From Oceanimonas aquatica (GTDB lineage: Bacteria > Pseudomonadota > Gammaproteobacteria > Enterobacterales > Aeromonadaceae): a stretch of 64,000 nt of DNA. Positions 54,520-63,504 of the stretch are shown in pieces. The position numbers and the translations under genes are program-made. The notes under the pieces are model-generated. The model made no database searches and had not been told where the DNA came from. It worked only from the letters and a program-made list of their open reading frames with translations. Position 1 is the stretch's first letter. The number at the start of each line of letters is the position of its first letter. Where the stretch lies: assembly GCF_030732065.1 (NCBI RefSeq), contig NZ_JAVBHX010000012.1, forward strand, positions 1 through 64,000, in the 5' to 3' direction.

Positions 54520-56724
54520 ATGTCACAGCAGCAACAACAACAGCTCGACGAGCTCAGCCCCGAGGAGCAGAAAAAGCTTCAGGAGCTGATGGAAAAGGAC
54601 GCCAAGACCGAGCGCAAGCTCACCGGGCCCTGGGCCTGGCTGGTGGCGGGTCTGGCCGCGGCCATGGTGGCCCTCTACTTCTACGGCGCCGGCGTGGCCG
54701 CACTCAGCACTCAGTATCATCTCGGTATTTATGTGCTGATCACCTTTGTGCTGGTGTTTTTGCTCTACCCCGCCGGCGGCCGTACCGCCCACGCCGGCCT
54801 CTCAATAGTGAGCGCCGCCCTGCTGGCACTGCTGGCCGGGTGTTTTGTCATTTACGACTCGCCCACTGCCTTTTACCAGCAGATCACTCTGTTTCGGGAA
54901 ACCTGGGAATACGACGGCCTGAGCCTGGCCATGGAGCAGGATGCCGACAAGCTGCACTATGTGTTGCTACTTACCCTGCCCTTTGCCGCCCTGATGATTC
55001 CACTGGATCAGTGGCTGAGCCGGCGCAATGGCCACAGCCCCACCGCCAGCGACGTGGTGCTGGCACTGATGGTGGCGGGTACCGTGCTCTACTGGATCAG
55101 TCAATTTGAAGCCCTCAACTACCGGGCCGGGGCCGAGAACGAGGTGGACATGCTGGTAAGCGTGGTGGGCCTGCTGCTGTCGCTGGAAATCTGCCGCCGA
55201 GTGCTGGGCTGGTCCATTACCCTGATCGGCGTGGGCATGATCGCCTTTGCCCTGTTCGGGCCTTATCTGCCGGATCTGTTCGCTCACCGGGGTTTTCGCT
55301 TTGAGCGGCTGGCCACCGCCCTGTTCCTGACCACCAATGGCGTGTTCGGGGTCATGGCCAACGTGCTGGCGACCTATGTGATTTTGTTTATCTTCTTTGG
55401 CGCCTTCTTGCAGAAGTCCGGCGCCGGCAAGTTCTTTATCGACTTACCCCTGGCCCTCGCCGGCCGCTCCACCGGCGGCCCCGCCAAGGTGGCGGTGATC
55501 TCCTCTGCCCTGTTCGGCTCGGTATCCGGCTCCGCCATTGCCAACACCGTGTCGTCCGGCGCCTTTACCATTCCCATGATGAAACGGGCCGGCTTCAAGC
55601 CCCACGTGGCCGGCGCCATCGAGCCCGCCGCCTCCATCGGCGGCATGTTCCTGCCCCCCATTATGGGCGCGGGCGGCTTTCTGATGGCCGAGCTCACCGG
55701 CACCCCCTATTCCACCATCATGATTTTGTCCATCGGACCGGCCATTCTGTATTTTCTGGCGGTGTACTGCATGGTGCACTTCGAGGCCAAGAAACACGGC
55801 CTGGTGGGCGTGCAGGGCGAAGAGATCCCCCACTGGAAAACCGTGTTCAAGAGCGGCTGGTACTACGCCCTGCCGCTGGTGATCATTACCGTGCTGCTGC
55901 TGGCCGGGCGCTCCGCCGGTAACTCGGCATTCTGGGCCACGCTGTCGTGCATTGCGGTCAGCTGGGTCAGCAAGGAAACCCGCATGGGGCCGAAGCAAAT
56001 CTGGGAGGCCATTCAGGTGGGCGCACGCAACACCCTGATCGTGGGCGCCACCATAGGCGTGATCGGCGTGATTGTCGGCACCATTTCCCTCACCGGCATG
56101 GGCCTCAAGTTCTCGGATCTGATCATCTCCATGGCCGGCGACAGCCTGCTGCTGGCGCTGGTGCTGGTGGCCATTGCGTCACTGGTGCTGGGCATGGGTG
56201 TGCCGGTCACCGCCGCCTACCTGATCGTCGCCGTGCTGGCGGTGCCCGCCCTGGGCGAGTTCGGGGTGTCGGCCATTGCCGCCCACATGATCGTGTACTG
56301 GCTGTCTCAGGACTCCAACATCACACCGCCGGTGTGCGTGGCCGCCTATGCCGGCGCCGCCATTGCCGGCTCGGATCCGTGGAAAACCGGCTGGACCTCG
56401 TTCAAGTTCGCCAAAATGCTGTACGTGATGCCGCTGCTGTTCGCCTATGTACCGGCCATGCTGCTTGACGGCACCCTGCTTGAAATCATCACCGCCTTTG
56501 TCTCGGCCACTCTGGGCACCCTGGCCTTTGGTGCCTTTGCCATGGGCTACCTGCGCCGCAAGACCAGACTGCACGAATGGCTGCTGCTGGGTGCCGGCAC
56601 CCTGCTGCTGTACTGGCCCACCCTGGTGTCGGACATCGCCGGCCTGGCGCTGGTGGCCCTGGTGTGGTGGCTGCAGCGCGAAGGCAGCGCCACTCACGCA
56701 GTTAATCATTCCAACGCCCATTAA
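54520..56724 (+). CDS. TRAP transporter fused permease (TAXI type, DctQM fusion)
   Basis: A 734-residue inner-membrane protein with the small (DctQ-like, about 4 helices) and large (DctM-like, about 12 helices) TRAP subunits fused, the form used with TAXI binding proteins. A charged, glutamine-rich N-terminal tail (1-40) precedes TM1. The large-subunit core includes GSVSGSAIANTVSSGAFTIPMMKR-like sequence and PAASIGGMFLPPIMGAGGF. It uses a cation gradient for import. The substrate is unknown; dctBD next door suggests a carboxylate. Confidence 0.92.
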   Translation: MSQQQQQQLDELSPEEQKKLQELMEKDAKTERKLTGPWAWLVAGLAAAMVALYFYGAGVAALSTQYHLGIYVLITFVLVFLLYPAGGRTAHAGLSIVSAALLALLAGCFVIYDSPTAFYQQITLFRETWEYDGLSLAMEQDADKLHYVLLLTLPFAALMIPLDQWLSRRNGHSPTASDVVLALMVAGTVLYWISQFEALNYRAGAENEVDMLVSVVGLLLSLEICRRVLGWSITLIGVGMIAFALFGPYLPDLFAHRGFRFERLATALFLTTNGVFGVMANVLATYVILFIFFGAFLQKSGAGKFFIDLPLALAGRSTGGPAKVAVISSALFGSVSGSAIANTVSSGAFTIPMMKRAGFKPHVAGAIEPAASIGGMFLPPIMGAGGFLMAELTGTPYSTIMILSIGPAILYFLAVYCMVHFEAKKHGLVGVQGEEIPHWKTVFKSGWYYALPLVIITVLLLAGRSAGNSAFWATLSCIAVSWVSKETRMGPKQIWEAIQVGARNTLIVGATIGVIGVIVGTISLTGMGLKFSDLIISMAGDSLLLALVLVAIASLVLGMGVPVTAAYLIVAVLAVPALGEFGVSAIAAHMIVYWLSQDSNITPPVCVAAYAGAAIAGSDPWKTGWTSFKFAKMLYVMPLLFAYVPAMLLDGTLLEIITAFVSATLGTLAFGAFAMGYLRRKTRLHEWLLLGAGTLLLYWPTLVSDIAGLALVALVWWLQREGSATHAVNHSNAH

Positions 56725-56733
56725 GGAGAGTCC

Positions 56734-57183
56734 ATGTCACGGATTAACCACATTCTTCATGCCACCGACTTCTCCGACGGGGCCGCCGAGGCGGCGGCCC
56801 TGGCCCGGGAGCTGGCCGAAGCCCACGGTGCCCGGTTACACCTGCTGCACGTGATCACCGAGCTGGACGACCGCCATCGTCGCGGCATTCCCGCCAGCGT
56901 GATGGAAGCCTTTGTCAAGGAAGTGAAAACCCAGGCTATGACCGATCTGCACGCCTTTACAGCGCGTTATTTCAACGGGTTTGAGGGTGAGCTGACCACC
57001 GAAATCCGGCTGGGCCGGGGGGCCGAAGAAATTCTGGCCGGGGCCAATGCGCTCAAGGCCGATCTGATTGTGCTCGGCACCCACGGTCGGCGCGGCATGG
57101 AAAAATGGCTGCTCGGCTCCACAGCCGAGCGGGTACTGCGCCAGTCGGCCATTCCCGTGCTCACCGTGCCCGAGCGCGGCTGA
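56734..57183 (+). CDS. Universal stress protein (UspA family)
   Basis: A 149-residue UspA-fold protein with the ATP-binding pattern GTHGRRG...GST near the C-terminus (about 121-136). It lies 9 bases after the permease gene and before the binding-protein gene, so it is part of the transporter operon. In Halomonas the TRAP-associated TeaD is such a protein and tunes transport by binding ATP; a similar role here is inference. Confidence 0.88.
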   Translation: MSRINHILHATDFSDGAAEAAALARELAEAHGARLHLLHVITELDDRHRRGIPASVMEAFVKEVKTQAMTDLHAFTARYFNGFEGELTTEIRLGRGAEEILAGANALKADLIVLGTHGRRGMEKWLLGSTAERVLRQSAIPVLTVPERG

Positions 57184-57232
57184 AATTCATTCATCGGAAG
57201 ACCATAAACGTAACGACAACGAGGACATCATC

Positions 57233-58225
57233 ATGACCAAGCACACCAACTCCTTTCGCGTGTTAACCACCCTGGCCGTGGCCACCGTCGCCAGCCTGGG
57301 CACCACCGCCGCCCAGGCTCAGACCGAGCGCCTGGCCTTTTCCGGCGGTCCCGACGGCGGCACCTTTCAGTATTTCTCCAACGGCATTTCCACCCGGCTG
57401 TCCCGCACCCTGGACGGCGTAGATGTGTCCAACATGGCCTCTGCCGGCTCGGTGGAGAACCTGCGCCGGGTCAACTCCCGGGACGCCGACTTTGGCATCG
57501 TCTATTCCGGCGACATGTTCCTGGGCCTGAACGGCCAGCTGACCAACGACACCCGCAAATACCGCAACGCCAAGGCGGTGTCCTACCTCTACGGTGCCCC
57601 CGCCCATCTGATTGTGCTCGATGGTGCCGGCATTACCGAGGTGTCCCAGCTTGAAGGCAAGAGCGTGGCGGTCGGTCCGGCCGGCTCCGGTGCCGCCGCC
57701 TCGGCCCAACGCTTTTTTGAAAGCGTTGGGCTGTGGGACAAGATCACCCCGCAATACATCGGCTACAACCAGGGGGCCTCGGCCCTGGGGGATCGCCAGA
57801 TCGATGCCCTCTGGGTATTTGCCGGCTTCCCCAACGCCTCGGTGATCCAGGCCGCCTCCAGCAACGACATTCGCCTGCTGCAGGTGCATGAAGCCGCCAG
57901 TGCCGGCACCCTGTTCCAGGATCACCCCTACTACGCCGAAGTGACCATTCCCGCCGGCACCTACCCGGGCGTGGACTACGACGTGGTAACCGTGCAGGAC
58001 TCCGCCCTGTGGATAGCCGGCCGGCACCTGTCCGCCGATCAGGTGGCCGCCAGCCTGCAGCAAATCTACTCCGAAGAAGGCCTGACCTTTATGCAGTCGG
58101 TGTCCCAGGCCGCCGCCTCCATGAGCATCGACAGCGGCACCATGGGCATAGTGACCCCGCTGCACGATGGCGCCAAGGCGTTCTGGACCGAGCAGGGCAA
58201 AACCCTGACCGACCAGCAGCAGTAA
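57233..58225 (+). CDS. TAXI-family TRAP solute-binding protein
   Basis: A 330-residue periplasmic binding protein with signal peptide (about 1-29, cut after AQA). The TAXI pattern is visible: SGGPDGGTFQYFSNGIS near 38-54, AGSVENLRRVNS, VGPAGSGAAASAQRFFES and the GALWVFAGFP-like DALWVFAGFPNA. It captures the substrate for the fused permease. RBS GAGGAC. 49 bases after the stress-protein gene, ended by a terminator. Confidence 0.92.
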   Translation: MTKHTNSFRVLTTLAVATVASLGTTAAQAQTERLAFSGGPDGGTFQYFSNGISTRLSRTLDGVDVSNMASAGSVENLRRVNSRDADFGIVYSGDMFLGLNGQLTNDTRKYRNAKAVSYLYGAPAHLIVLDGAGITEVSQLEGKSVAVGPAGSGAAASAQRFFESVGLWDKITPQYIGYNQGASALGDRQIDALWVFAGFPNASVIQAASSNDIRLLQVHEAASAGTLFQDHPYYAEVTIPAGTYPGVDYDVVTVQDSALWIAGRHLSADQVAASLQQIYSEEGLTFMQSVSQAAASMSIDSGTMGIVTPLHDGAKAFWTEQGKTLTDQQQ

Positions 58226-58251
58226 TACTTGTTCTGCACAGACCGAGAATA

Positions 58252-58280
58252 AAAACGGGCCCATCGCGGTCCGTTTTCTC
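58252..58280 (+). terminator. Terminator of the TRAP operon
   Basis: AAAACGGGCC (58252-58261) pairs with GGTCCGTTTT (58268-58277) with one G-T pair, loop CATCGC, ending in TTTTC. Confidence 0.78.
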
Positions 58281-58328
58281 GTTACCAGCCTTCTATACTG
58301 AACAACAGTCTGTCAGCCGGAGTTCACC

Positions 58329-58889
58329 ATGACCCACCTCAGCGCCGAACGGGATGCCATTCTCGACACCGCCCTGCATCTGGCCCTGCACCGGGGCTGG
58401 CACGGTTTCAGTCTGCGCGAGCTGGCCGAGGTCCGAGAGCTGAGCCTGGCGGATCTGAGCCGGCATTTTCGATCCCGGGATGACCTGGCCGAAGCCCTGT
58501 TCGACCGGGCCGACGATGCCCTGCTCAGCCTGCCACTGGATCCGCAGGAGCCCATGCACGAGCGGCTGCTCACCGGCATCATGGTCTGGCTCGACTATCT
58601 AGCGCCCTACCGCAACCAGGTGAAAGAGATGCTCGGTTACAAGCTGGAGCCCGGCCATTGTCATCTGCAGGCCCACGGCATTACCCGCATCAGCCGCACC
58701 GTACAGTGGCTGCTGGAATCTGCCGACTGGCAGGCCAGCGGTCTGCGCCGCTCGGCGGGCGAAGTGGCCCTGACCGGCATTTACCTTACCGCCGTGGCCA
58801 GCTTTATGGTGGATGCCAGCGACAACCTCAATACCACCCGCACCCTGGTGCACGGCCTGCTGACCCGCTCCGGCCGGCTGCTGCAATAA
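58329..58889 (+). CDS. TetR-like regulator
   Basis: A 186-residue protein with an N-terminal TetR-type helix-turn-helix (about 8-50; FSLRELAEVRELSLADLSRHFRSRDDLAEALF) and a helical C-terminal domain that resembles the COQ9-like group of TetR proteins. RBS GGAG. The ligand is unknown. It is 72 bases before the 452-residue membrane protein gene in the same direction, so they may be one transcript. Confidence 0.82.
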   Translation: MTHLSAERDAILDTALHLALHRGWHGFSLRELAEVRELSLADLSRHFRSRDDLAEALFDRADDALLSLPLDPQEPMHERLLTGIMVWLDYLAPYRNQVKEMLGYKLEPGHCHLQAHGITRISRTVQWLLESADWQASGLRRSAGEVALTGIYLTAVASFMVDASDNLNTTRTLVHGLLTRSGRLLQ

Positions 58890-58961
58890 ATGCTTTCTAC
58901 ACCCGGCCGGCGGGAGTAGCATAACCACAACACCCTGTTTTAACTGGAAAAGCGATATTCC

Positions 58962-60320
58962 GTGATCACCGCTGAACGCAAGGACGGCCACGCGCTCAGG
59001 CTCTCGCGTATTTTGCGGGAAGCCACCGAGCACCGGCTGGATCTCTACCTGTTCGTGCCCGGCGAGCTGGGGCTGAACAGCCACGCGGTGCCGGAAGAGG
59101 GCTTTTATCACAACGCCATTCACACCAGCCGCACCTATTTCAGCGATCGGCCCCACCTGCCGCTGGTACACAGCCGGCTGGCCGAGCGCGGCAAGCTCAC
59201 TCCCGAACAATACCGGTTAAGCCTGAGTCTCTATGGCTATCAGTACGTGGTGGGGCTGGAGCAGTCTTGCCACGATTTGCGCAATCACATGGACGAGGTG
59301 GATCAGGCCGAGGTGGAAGAGGTGGTGGCCCTGGCCCAGGACATTCTCAGCCGGCTGCGCCGCCGGGTGCCCAGCGACGAGACCCTGCGCAAGTACTACG
59401 CCAATATCGACAACTATGTGTCCTGGTTTACCGAGCAGCGGCTGCTGTCGCTGGTGGCTCACCTGCCCCGCAACGGCGACTACAAGAACGTCAAGTCGCT
59501 GCTGCTGGAAGTGGGTCGGATCGAGCGTCAGCACCGTATCGACAACGAATACAACACCGCCCACACCGATGACTCCTTGTCACGCATTTCCAACAAGATG
59601 CGGCTGCTGCGCCGGCTGATTGAGTACCCGGTAACCCTCAAGGAGAAAACCCGGGAGCTGGGAGGCGGCGAGCAGAAGCTGCTCAAGGCGGTGGTTACCG
59701 CCGTGGTGATGACCACGGTCTCGCTGGCCGCCTACGAGGTGCGGGAAACCCTGGGCGGTATTTCCATGCTGGTGATCTTTGCCCTGGCGGTGCTCTACGC
59801 CCTGCGCGAGCTGTTCAAGGACGATCTGCGCAACACCCTGTGGCGCTGGCTGCGCAAGGGGCGGCCCAAGTGGCGAAGGCAGTACTTTGACGTGCACAGC
59901 AGCCAGCCGGTAGGGCGGCAGCTGGAATGGTTCGACTATCAGCGCCCCTCCCGGGTGCCCGACGACGTGCGTGCCGTCCGCCGGGCCAGCATCAGCCAGC
60001 GGGAAGAAGTGGTGATGCACTACGGCAGCCACTCCCGCATGCTGCCTACCCGCTTTCTCACCGGCTATGAGCAGACCCGGGAAAGCCTGCAACTGGATCT
60101 GGCCATGCTGGCCCGCCTGATGGAAAAAGGCTCTCACCACGTGTACCAGCTGAAAGACAACCAGGTCTCGCGCCAGCCGGTGGAAAAGCGCTACCTGCTC
60201 AACCTGGTCACCCGCGAAGTACAGGGCCAGAAGCCGCCAGTGCTGCAACGTTGGAAGGTGGTGGTGAGCCGCTCCAAGATTGTGGAAATTGAAGAAATTC
60301 CCCAGAAAACAAAAACCTGA
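58962..60320 (+). CDS. Membrane protein of unknown function, 452 residues
   Basis: I do not recognise the family. Residues 1-238 are soluble and helical with a possible coiled coil (100-135); two helices follow (about 240-259 and 265-283); residues 284-452 are basic and soluble (RKGRPKWRRQYFD). The hairpin would place both large domains in the cytoplasm. It starts with GTG and a weak site. A TetR-like gene precedes it and the bufferin operon follows, with its own promoter, so the link to either is uncertain. Confidence 0.78.
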   Translation: MITAERKDGHALRLSRILREATEHRLDLYLFVPGELGLNSHAVPEEGFYHNAIHTSRTYFSDRPHLPLVHSRLAERGKLTPEQYRLSLSLYGYQYVVGLEQSCHDLRNHMDEVDQAEVEEVVALAQDILSRLRRRVPSDETLRKYYANIDNYVSWFTEQRLLSLVAHLPRNGDYKNVKSLLLEVGRIERQHRIDNEYNTAHTDDSLSRISNKMRLLRRLIEYPVTLKEKTRELGGGEQKLLKAVVTAVVMTTVSLAAYEVRETLGGISMLVIFALAVLYALRELFKDDLRNTLWRWLRKGRPKWRRQYFDVHSSQPVGRQLEWFDYQRPSRVPDDVRAVRRASISQREEVVMHYGSHSRMLPTRFLTGYEQTRESLQLDLAMLARLMEKGSHHVYQLKDNQVSRQPVEKRYLLNLVTREVQGQKPPVLQRWKVVVSRSKIVEIEEIPQKTKT

Positions 60321-60328
60321 AAAAAAGC

Positions 60329-60356
60329 TGTAAGAAATTCACTGCGTCCTTCGACC
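60329..60356 (+). promoter_or_regulatory. Candidate ECF-sigma promoter of the bufferin operon
   Basis: TGTAAG (60329-60334), 16-base spacer, TCGACC (60351-60356), about 60 bases before the DUF2282 gene. ECF promoters typically combine a GTAA/GAAC-like -35 with a CGT/CGA-like -10. The operon encodes its own ECF factor, so autoregulation is expected. The match is judged by eye only. Confidence 0.35.
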
Positions 60357-60418
60357 AACAAGTGAAAAGACGGTGATGCACCGCCTTTCGTCACATGAAC
60401 CACAGAAGGATGCCAATC

Positions 60419-60727
60419 ATGAACAAGGTCAACACCGCCACCACCCTCGCCTTTGCCCTGAGCACCGCCCTGGCCGCCTCCGGCCCGGCCATGGCCGACA
60501 GCCATGAAGGCAAAAAGGGCGAGATGGAAAAATGCTTCGGCGTGGCCCTTGCCGGCCAGAATGACTGCGCCGCCGGCCCCGGTACCACCTGTGCCGGCAC
60601 CTCCAACCACGATTATCAGGGTAACTCCTGGAAACTGGTGCCTGCCGGTACCTGCCTGGAAACCGACTCGCCCACCTCGCCCACCGGCAAGGGTCAGCTG
60701 AACGCCTTTGAAGAAGTCAAGGCCTGA
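60419..60727 (+). CDS. bufA: Bufferin-type metallophore precursor (DUF2282, BufA)
   Basis: A 102-residue secreted peptide with a signal sequence (1-26, cut at AMA-DS) and four cysteines, Cys39, Cys50, Cys58 and Cys79, in the [14 protein letters not shown] ... CAG ... GTC pattern of DUF2282. Bufferins are ribosomally made peptides whose cysteines are modified by the neighbouring DUF692 oxidase and which sequester copper in the periplasm. RBS AAGGA. First of the operon. Confidence 0.9.
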   Translation: MNKVNTATTLAFALSTALAASGPAMADSHEGKKGEMEKCFGVALAGQNDCAAGPGTTCAGTSNHDYQGNSWKLVPAGTCLETDSPTSPTGKGQLNAFEEVKA

Positions 60728-60743
60728 GCCCAGGGGAGGCACC

Positions 60744-61631
60744 ATGACCACAGCGCTTAACACCGCCGGCACCGGTGCCTCCCGGCTGCCGGCCACCGCC
60801 GGGCTGGGGCTCAAGCTGCAGCACGCCGATGACATTCTTGCCACGCGCCCGGAGCTGGGCTTTGTGGAAATTCACGCGGAAAACTTCATGGTGGATGGTG
60901 GCCCCCGCCATCACTACCTGAGCCGCATTCGCGAGCAGTTCGCCCTGTCGGTGCACGGCGTGGGCCTGTCACTGGGCGGTGCCGAGCCGCTCGACGAAAC
61001 CCACCTGACGCGGCTGGCCCGGCTGGTACAGCGTTACCAGCCCGAGGCGGTGTCGGAGCATATTGCCTGGGCCGGATTCGGCGGTCGCTATGCCAATGAC
61101 CTGCTGCCCCTGCCCTATACCCCCGCCAGCCTGCAACGGCTGTGCGATCACGTGGACCGGGTGCAGCAGGTGCTGGGACGCCCCATTCTGCTGGAAAACC
61201 CCGCCACCTATCTGCGCTTTGCCGGCTCCACCCTGGACGAGCCCGACTTTATCGGCGAGGCGGTGCGCCGTACCGGCTGCGGCCTGCTGCTGGATGTGAA
61301 CAATGTGTATGTAACGGCGGTCAATCACGGCCATGATGCCGAAGATTATATGAAGGCCCTGCCTCTTGAGCGGGTGGGCGAAGTACACCTGGCGGGCTTT
61401 GACGAACAGGCCGACGACAGCGGTGCCCCCCTGCTTATCGACAGCCACGGCAGTCCGGTCGCCGGGCCGGTGTGGGCACTGTACCAGTGGCTGCTGGCAC
61501 GCACCGGGCCCCTGCCGACCCTGCTGGAGCGGGACAATAACGTGCCCGCCCTTGACGAACTGCTGACAGAAACGAAGCATATTAAGCGCTTGCTCAACGA
61601 GGCGCATCTCAAGGAGCGCCGTCATGCTTGA
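60744..61631 (+). CDS. bufB: MNIO-family multinuclear iron oxidase (DUF692, BufB)
   Basis: A 295-residue TIM-barrel enzyme of the DUF692/MNIO family that modifies cysteines of the precursor peptide using two or three irons. Predicted iron ligands are spread through EIHAENF, SVHGVGLSLG, SEHIAW, LLENPATY, LLLDVNNVYV, EVHLAGF and IDSHG. The start at 60744 has GGGGAGG; the longer frame overlaps bufA. It overlaps bufC by 8 bases. Confidence 0.93.
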   Translation: MTTALNTAGTGASRLPATAGLGLKLQHADDILATRPELGFVEIHAENFMVDGGPRHHYLSRIREQFALSVHGVGLSLGGAEPLDETHLTRLARLVQRYQPEAVSEHIAWAGFGGRYANDLLPLPYTPASLQRLCDHVDRVQQVLGRPILLENPATYLRFAGSTLDEPDFIGEAVRRTGCGLLLDVNNVYVTAVNHGHDAEDYMKALPLERVGEVHLAGFDEQADDSGAPLLIDSHGSPVAGPVWALYQWLLARTGPLPTLLERDNNVPALDELLTETKHIKRLLNEAHLKERRHA

Positions 61632-62382
61632 TGCCTTTCTCGATGCCCTGCTGCATGCCAGCCAACCGGTGCCCGACGAGGTTGCCCCTCACCCCGGCCG
61701 GCGAGCCCGCTTCAACGTCTATCGCAACAATGTACGAGTGTCGCTGACCGACGCCCTGGCGGCCCTGTTTCCGGTGTGCCGGCAATTGGTGGGCGAGGAC
61801 TTTTTTAACGCCATGGCGGGTATTTATATCGAACAGTCACCGCCCGCCTCCCCCCTGCTCACCGACTACGGCACCGGCCTGCCGGCGTTTATCGACGACT
61901 TTGCGCCTGCCGCCAGCGTACCCTACCTGGCGGACATGGCGCGGCTGGAACTGCTGGTACAGCGAGTGCAGCATGCTGCCGATGCCACGCCGGTGGCTTC
62001 CGAGGCGCTGCAGGCGCTACTGGCCGATCCGGCACGCCTGACCAGCCACGGCCTGCAACTGAGCCCCGCCTGCGCCCTGCTGCACTCCTCTTTTGCGGTG
62101 GGCTCAATCTGGCTGGCTCACCATGGTGACGGCCGGCTGGGCGACATTCAGCCTGCCCGCGCGGAGAATCTGCTGTTGTTGCGCTCAAGGCTGTCGGTGA
62201 AGGTACTGTGCCTTAACGAAGCCGATGCCGCCTTTATGGCCGCGCTCATGGCCGGCCAGTCACTGGGAAGCGCCCTGGAGCATACCGCTCAAGGGCATGC
62301 CGGTTTTAACCCCGCCACCCTGCTGCAGTGCCTGCTGGCCCATCAGGCGATTACCGGCGTCGACTTCAAGGGAGAAGCATAA
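61624..62382 (+). CDS. bufC: Bufferin maturation partner (DUF2063, BufC/HvfC)
   Basis: A 252-residue protein with the DUF2063 N-terminal domain (about 1-95; RRARFNVYRNNVRVSLTDALAALFPV). Such proteins bind the precursor peptide and bring it to the DUF692 oxidase. It overlaps bufB by 8 bases and the DoxX gene by one base (TAATG), which couples their synthesis. Confidence 0.9.
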   Translation: MLDAFLDALLHASQPVPDEVAPHPGRRARFNVYRNNVRVSLTDALAALFPVCRQLVGEDFFNAMAGIYIEQSPPASPLLTDYGTGLPAFIDDFAPAASVPYLADMARLELLVQRVQHAADATPVASEALQALLADPARLTSHGLQLSPACALLHSSFAVGSIWLAHHGDGRLGDIQPARAENLLLLRSRLSVKVLCLNEADAAFMAALMAGQSLGSALEHTAQGHAGFNPATLLQCLLAHQAITGVDFKGEA

Positions 62383-62864
62383 TGAATGTCACTCACACCC
62401 TGTGCGCCTGGCGCGGGCGACTGAACCGCCTGCCTCATTCACTGATCGCCCTGCTGGGCCGGTTTTCCATCGCCGCCGTGTTCTGGCGCTCGGGCCAGAC
62501 CAAGGTAGACAACTTCAGCCTCGACATCGTCAGCGGCGAGTTCAGCCTGGGCTGGCCCAGCCTGAATGCGTCGGCGGTGTTTCTGTTTCGGGAAGAATAC
62601 CGGCTGCCGCTGATCTCCCCCGAGCTGGGGGCGCTGCTGGCGGCCACCGCCGAGCACCTCTTTCCGCTGCTGCTGTTGCTGGGTCTGGCCACAAGGCTGT
62701 CGGCGCTGGCGCTGCTGGGCATGACCGGGGTAATTCAGGTGCTGGTCTACCCCGGGGCCTGGCCGCTGCACGGCCTGTGGGCCACTGTGTTGCTGTTGCT
62801 GGCGGCACGGGGGCCGGGAATGGTGTCGCTGGATCATTGGCTAATGCGAAAACGTTGTGATTAA
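62382..62864 (+). CDS. DoxX-family membrane protein
   Basis: A 160-residue inner-membrane protein with about four helices and DoxX features (FSIAAVFWRSGQTKVDNF near 35-52; AEHLFPLLLLLGLATRLSAL). DoxX proteins are standard members of bufferin-type operons, possibly for redox supply or peptide handling; the exact role is not established. The start uses the TAATG overlap with bufC. Confidence 0.88.
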   Translation: MNVTHTLCAWRGRLNRLPHSLIALLGRFSIAAVFWRSGQTKVDNFSLDIVSGEFSLGWPSLNASAVFLFREEYRLPLISPELGALLAATAEHLFPLLLLLGLATRLSALALLGMTGVIQVLVYPGAWPLHGLWATVLLLLAARGPGMVSLDHWLMRKRCD

Positions 62865-62904
62865 CTGGCAGGCACATCATCAGACTCTACCGACAAGGAA
62901 TGTC

Positions 62905-63504
62905 ATGGCTGAATCGTCGGAGTTTTCGTCCGGGCTTTCACCCGAGCTGAACGAGCAATTGCGGCTGCAAATGCTGAAGTTTGCCACTCTGCAACTGCGC
63001 GACCCGCACCTGGCGGAAGACGCGGTGCAAGAAGCCATGCTGGGCGCCTTTCGCTACGCCGACTCCTTTAACGGCCGCTCCGCCTACAAGACCTGGGTGT
63101 TTGCCATTCTCAAGCACAAGATCGCCGATCAGATCCGCAAGCGCCAGCGCCTGACCACGGTCAGCGAGCTGAGCACCGACGACGATCAGCAATTTGAAGA
63201 CACCCTGTTTAACGACAATGGCCGCTGGCACAAGCAGGAGCGGCCGGTGCGCTGGAGCTCCCCCGATGACAGCCTGGAAGACGAGCGCTTCTGGCACATT
63301 TTTGAAGCCTGCCTCGATGGCCTGCCCGCCCGTCAGGGCCGAGTATTCATGATGCGGGAATTTGTGGGCCTGGAAAGTCCGGAAATCTGCGCCGAGCTGG
63401 CGCTCACCGTCAGCAACCTAAATGTGTTGTTGTACCGGGCCAGGCTCAGACTGCGCGAATGCCTGGAAAACCGCTGGCAACGGCAAGGAGACTGCTCATG
63501 CTGA
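62905..63504 (+). CDS. ECF-type RNA polymerase sigma factor
   Basis: A 199-residue sigma factor. Region 2 (about 25-82) has LAEDAVQEAMLGAF and YKTWVFAILKHKIADQIRK; region 4 (about 140-190) has LPARQGRVFMMREFVGLESPEICAEL. RBS AAGGA before 62905. It is fifth in the bufferin operon and overlaps its zinc-type anti-sigma. The same gene set with rpoE and mseR is known in Neisseria, from memory. It probably controls its own operon. Confidence 0.92.
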   Translation: MAESSEFSSGLSPELNEQLRLQMLKFATLQLRDPHLAEDAVQEAMLGAFRYADSFNGRSAYKTWVFAILKHKIADQIRKRQRLTTVSELSTDDDQQFEDTLFNDNGRWHKQERPVRWSSPDDSLEDERFWHIFEACLDGLPARQGRVFMMREFVGLESPEICAELALTVSNLNVLLYRARLRLRECLENRWQRQGDCSC

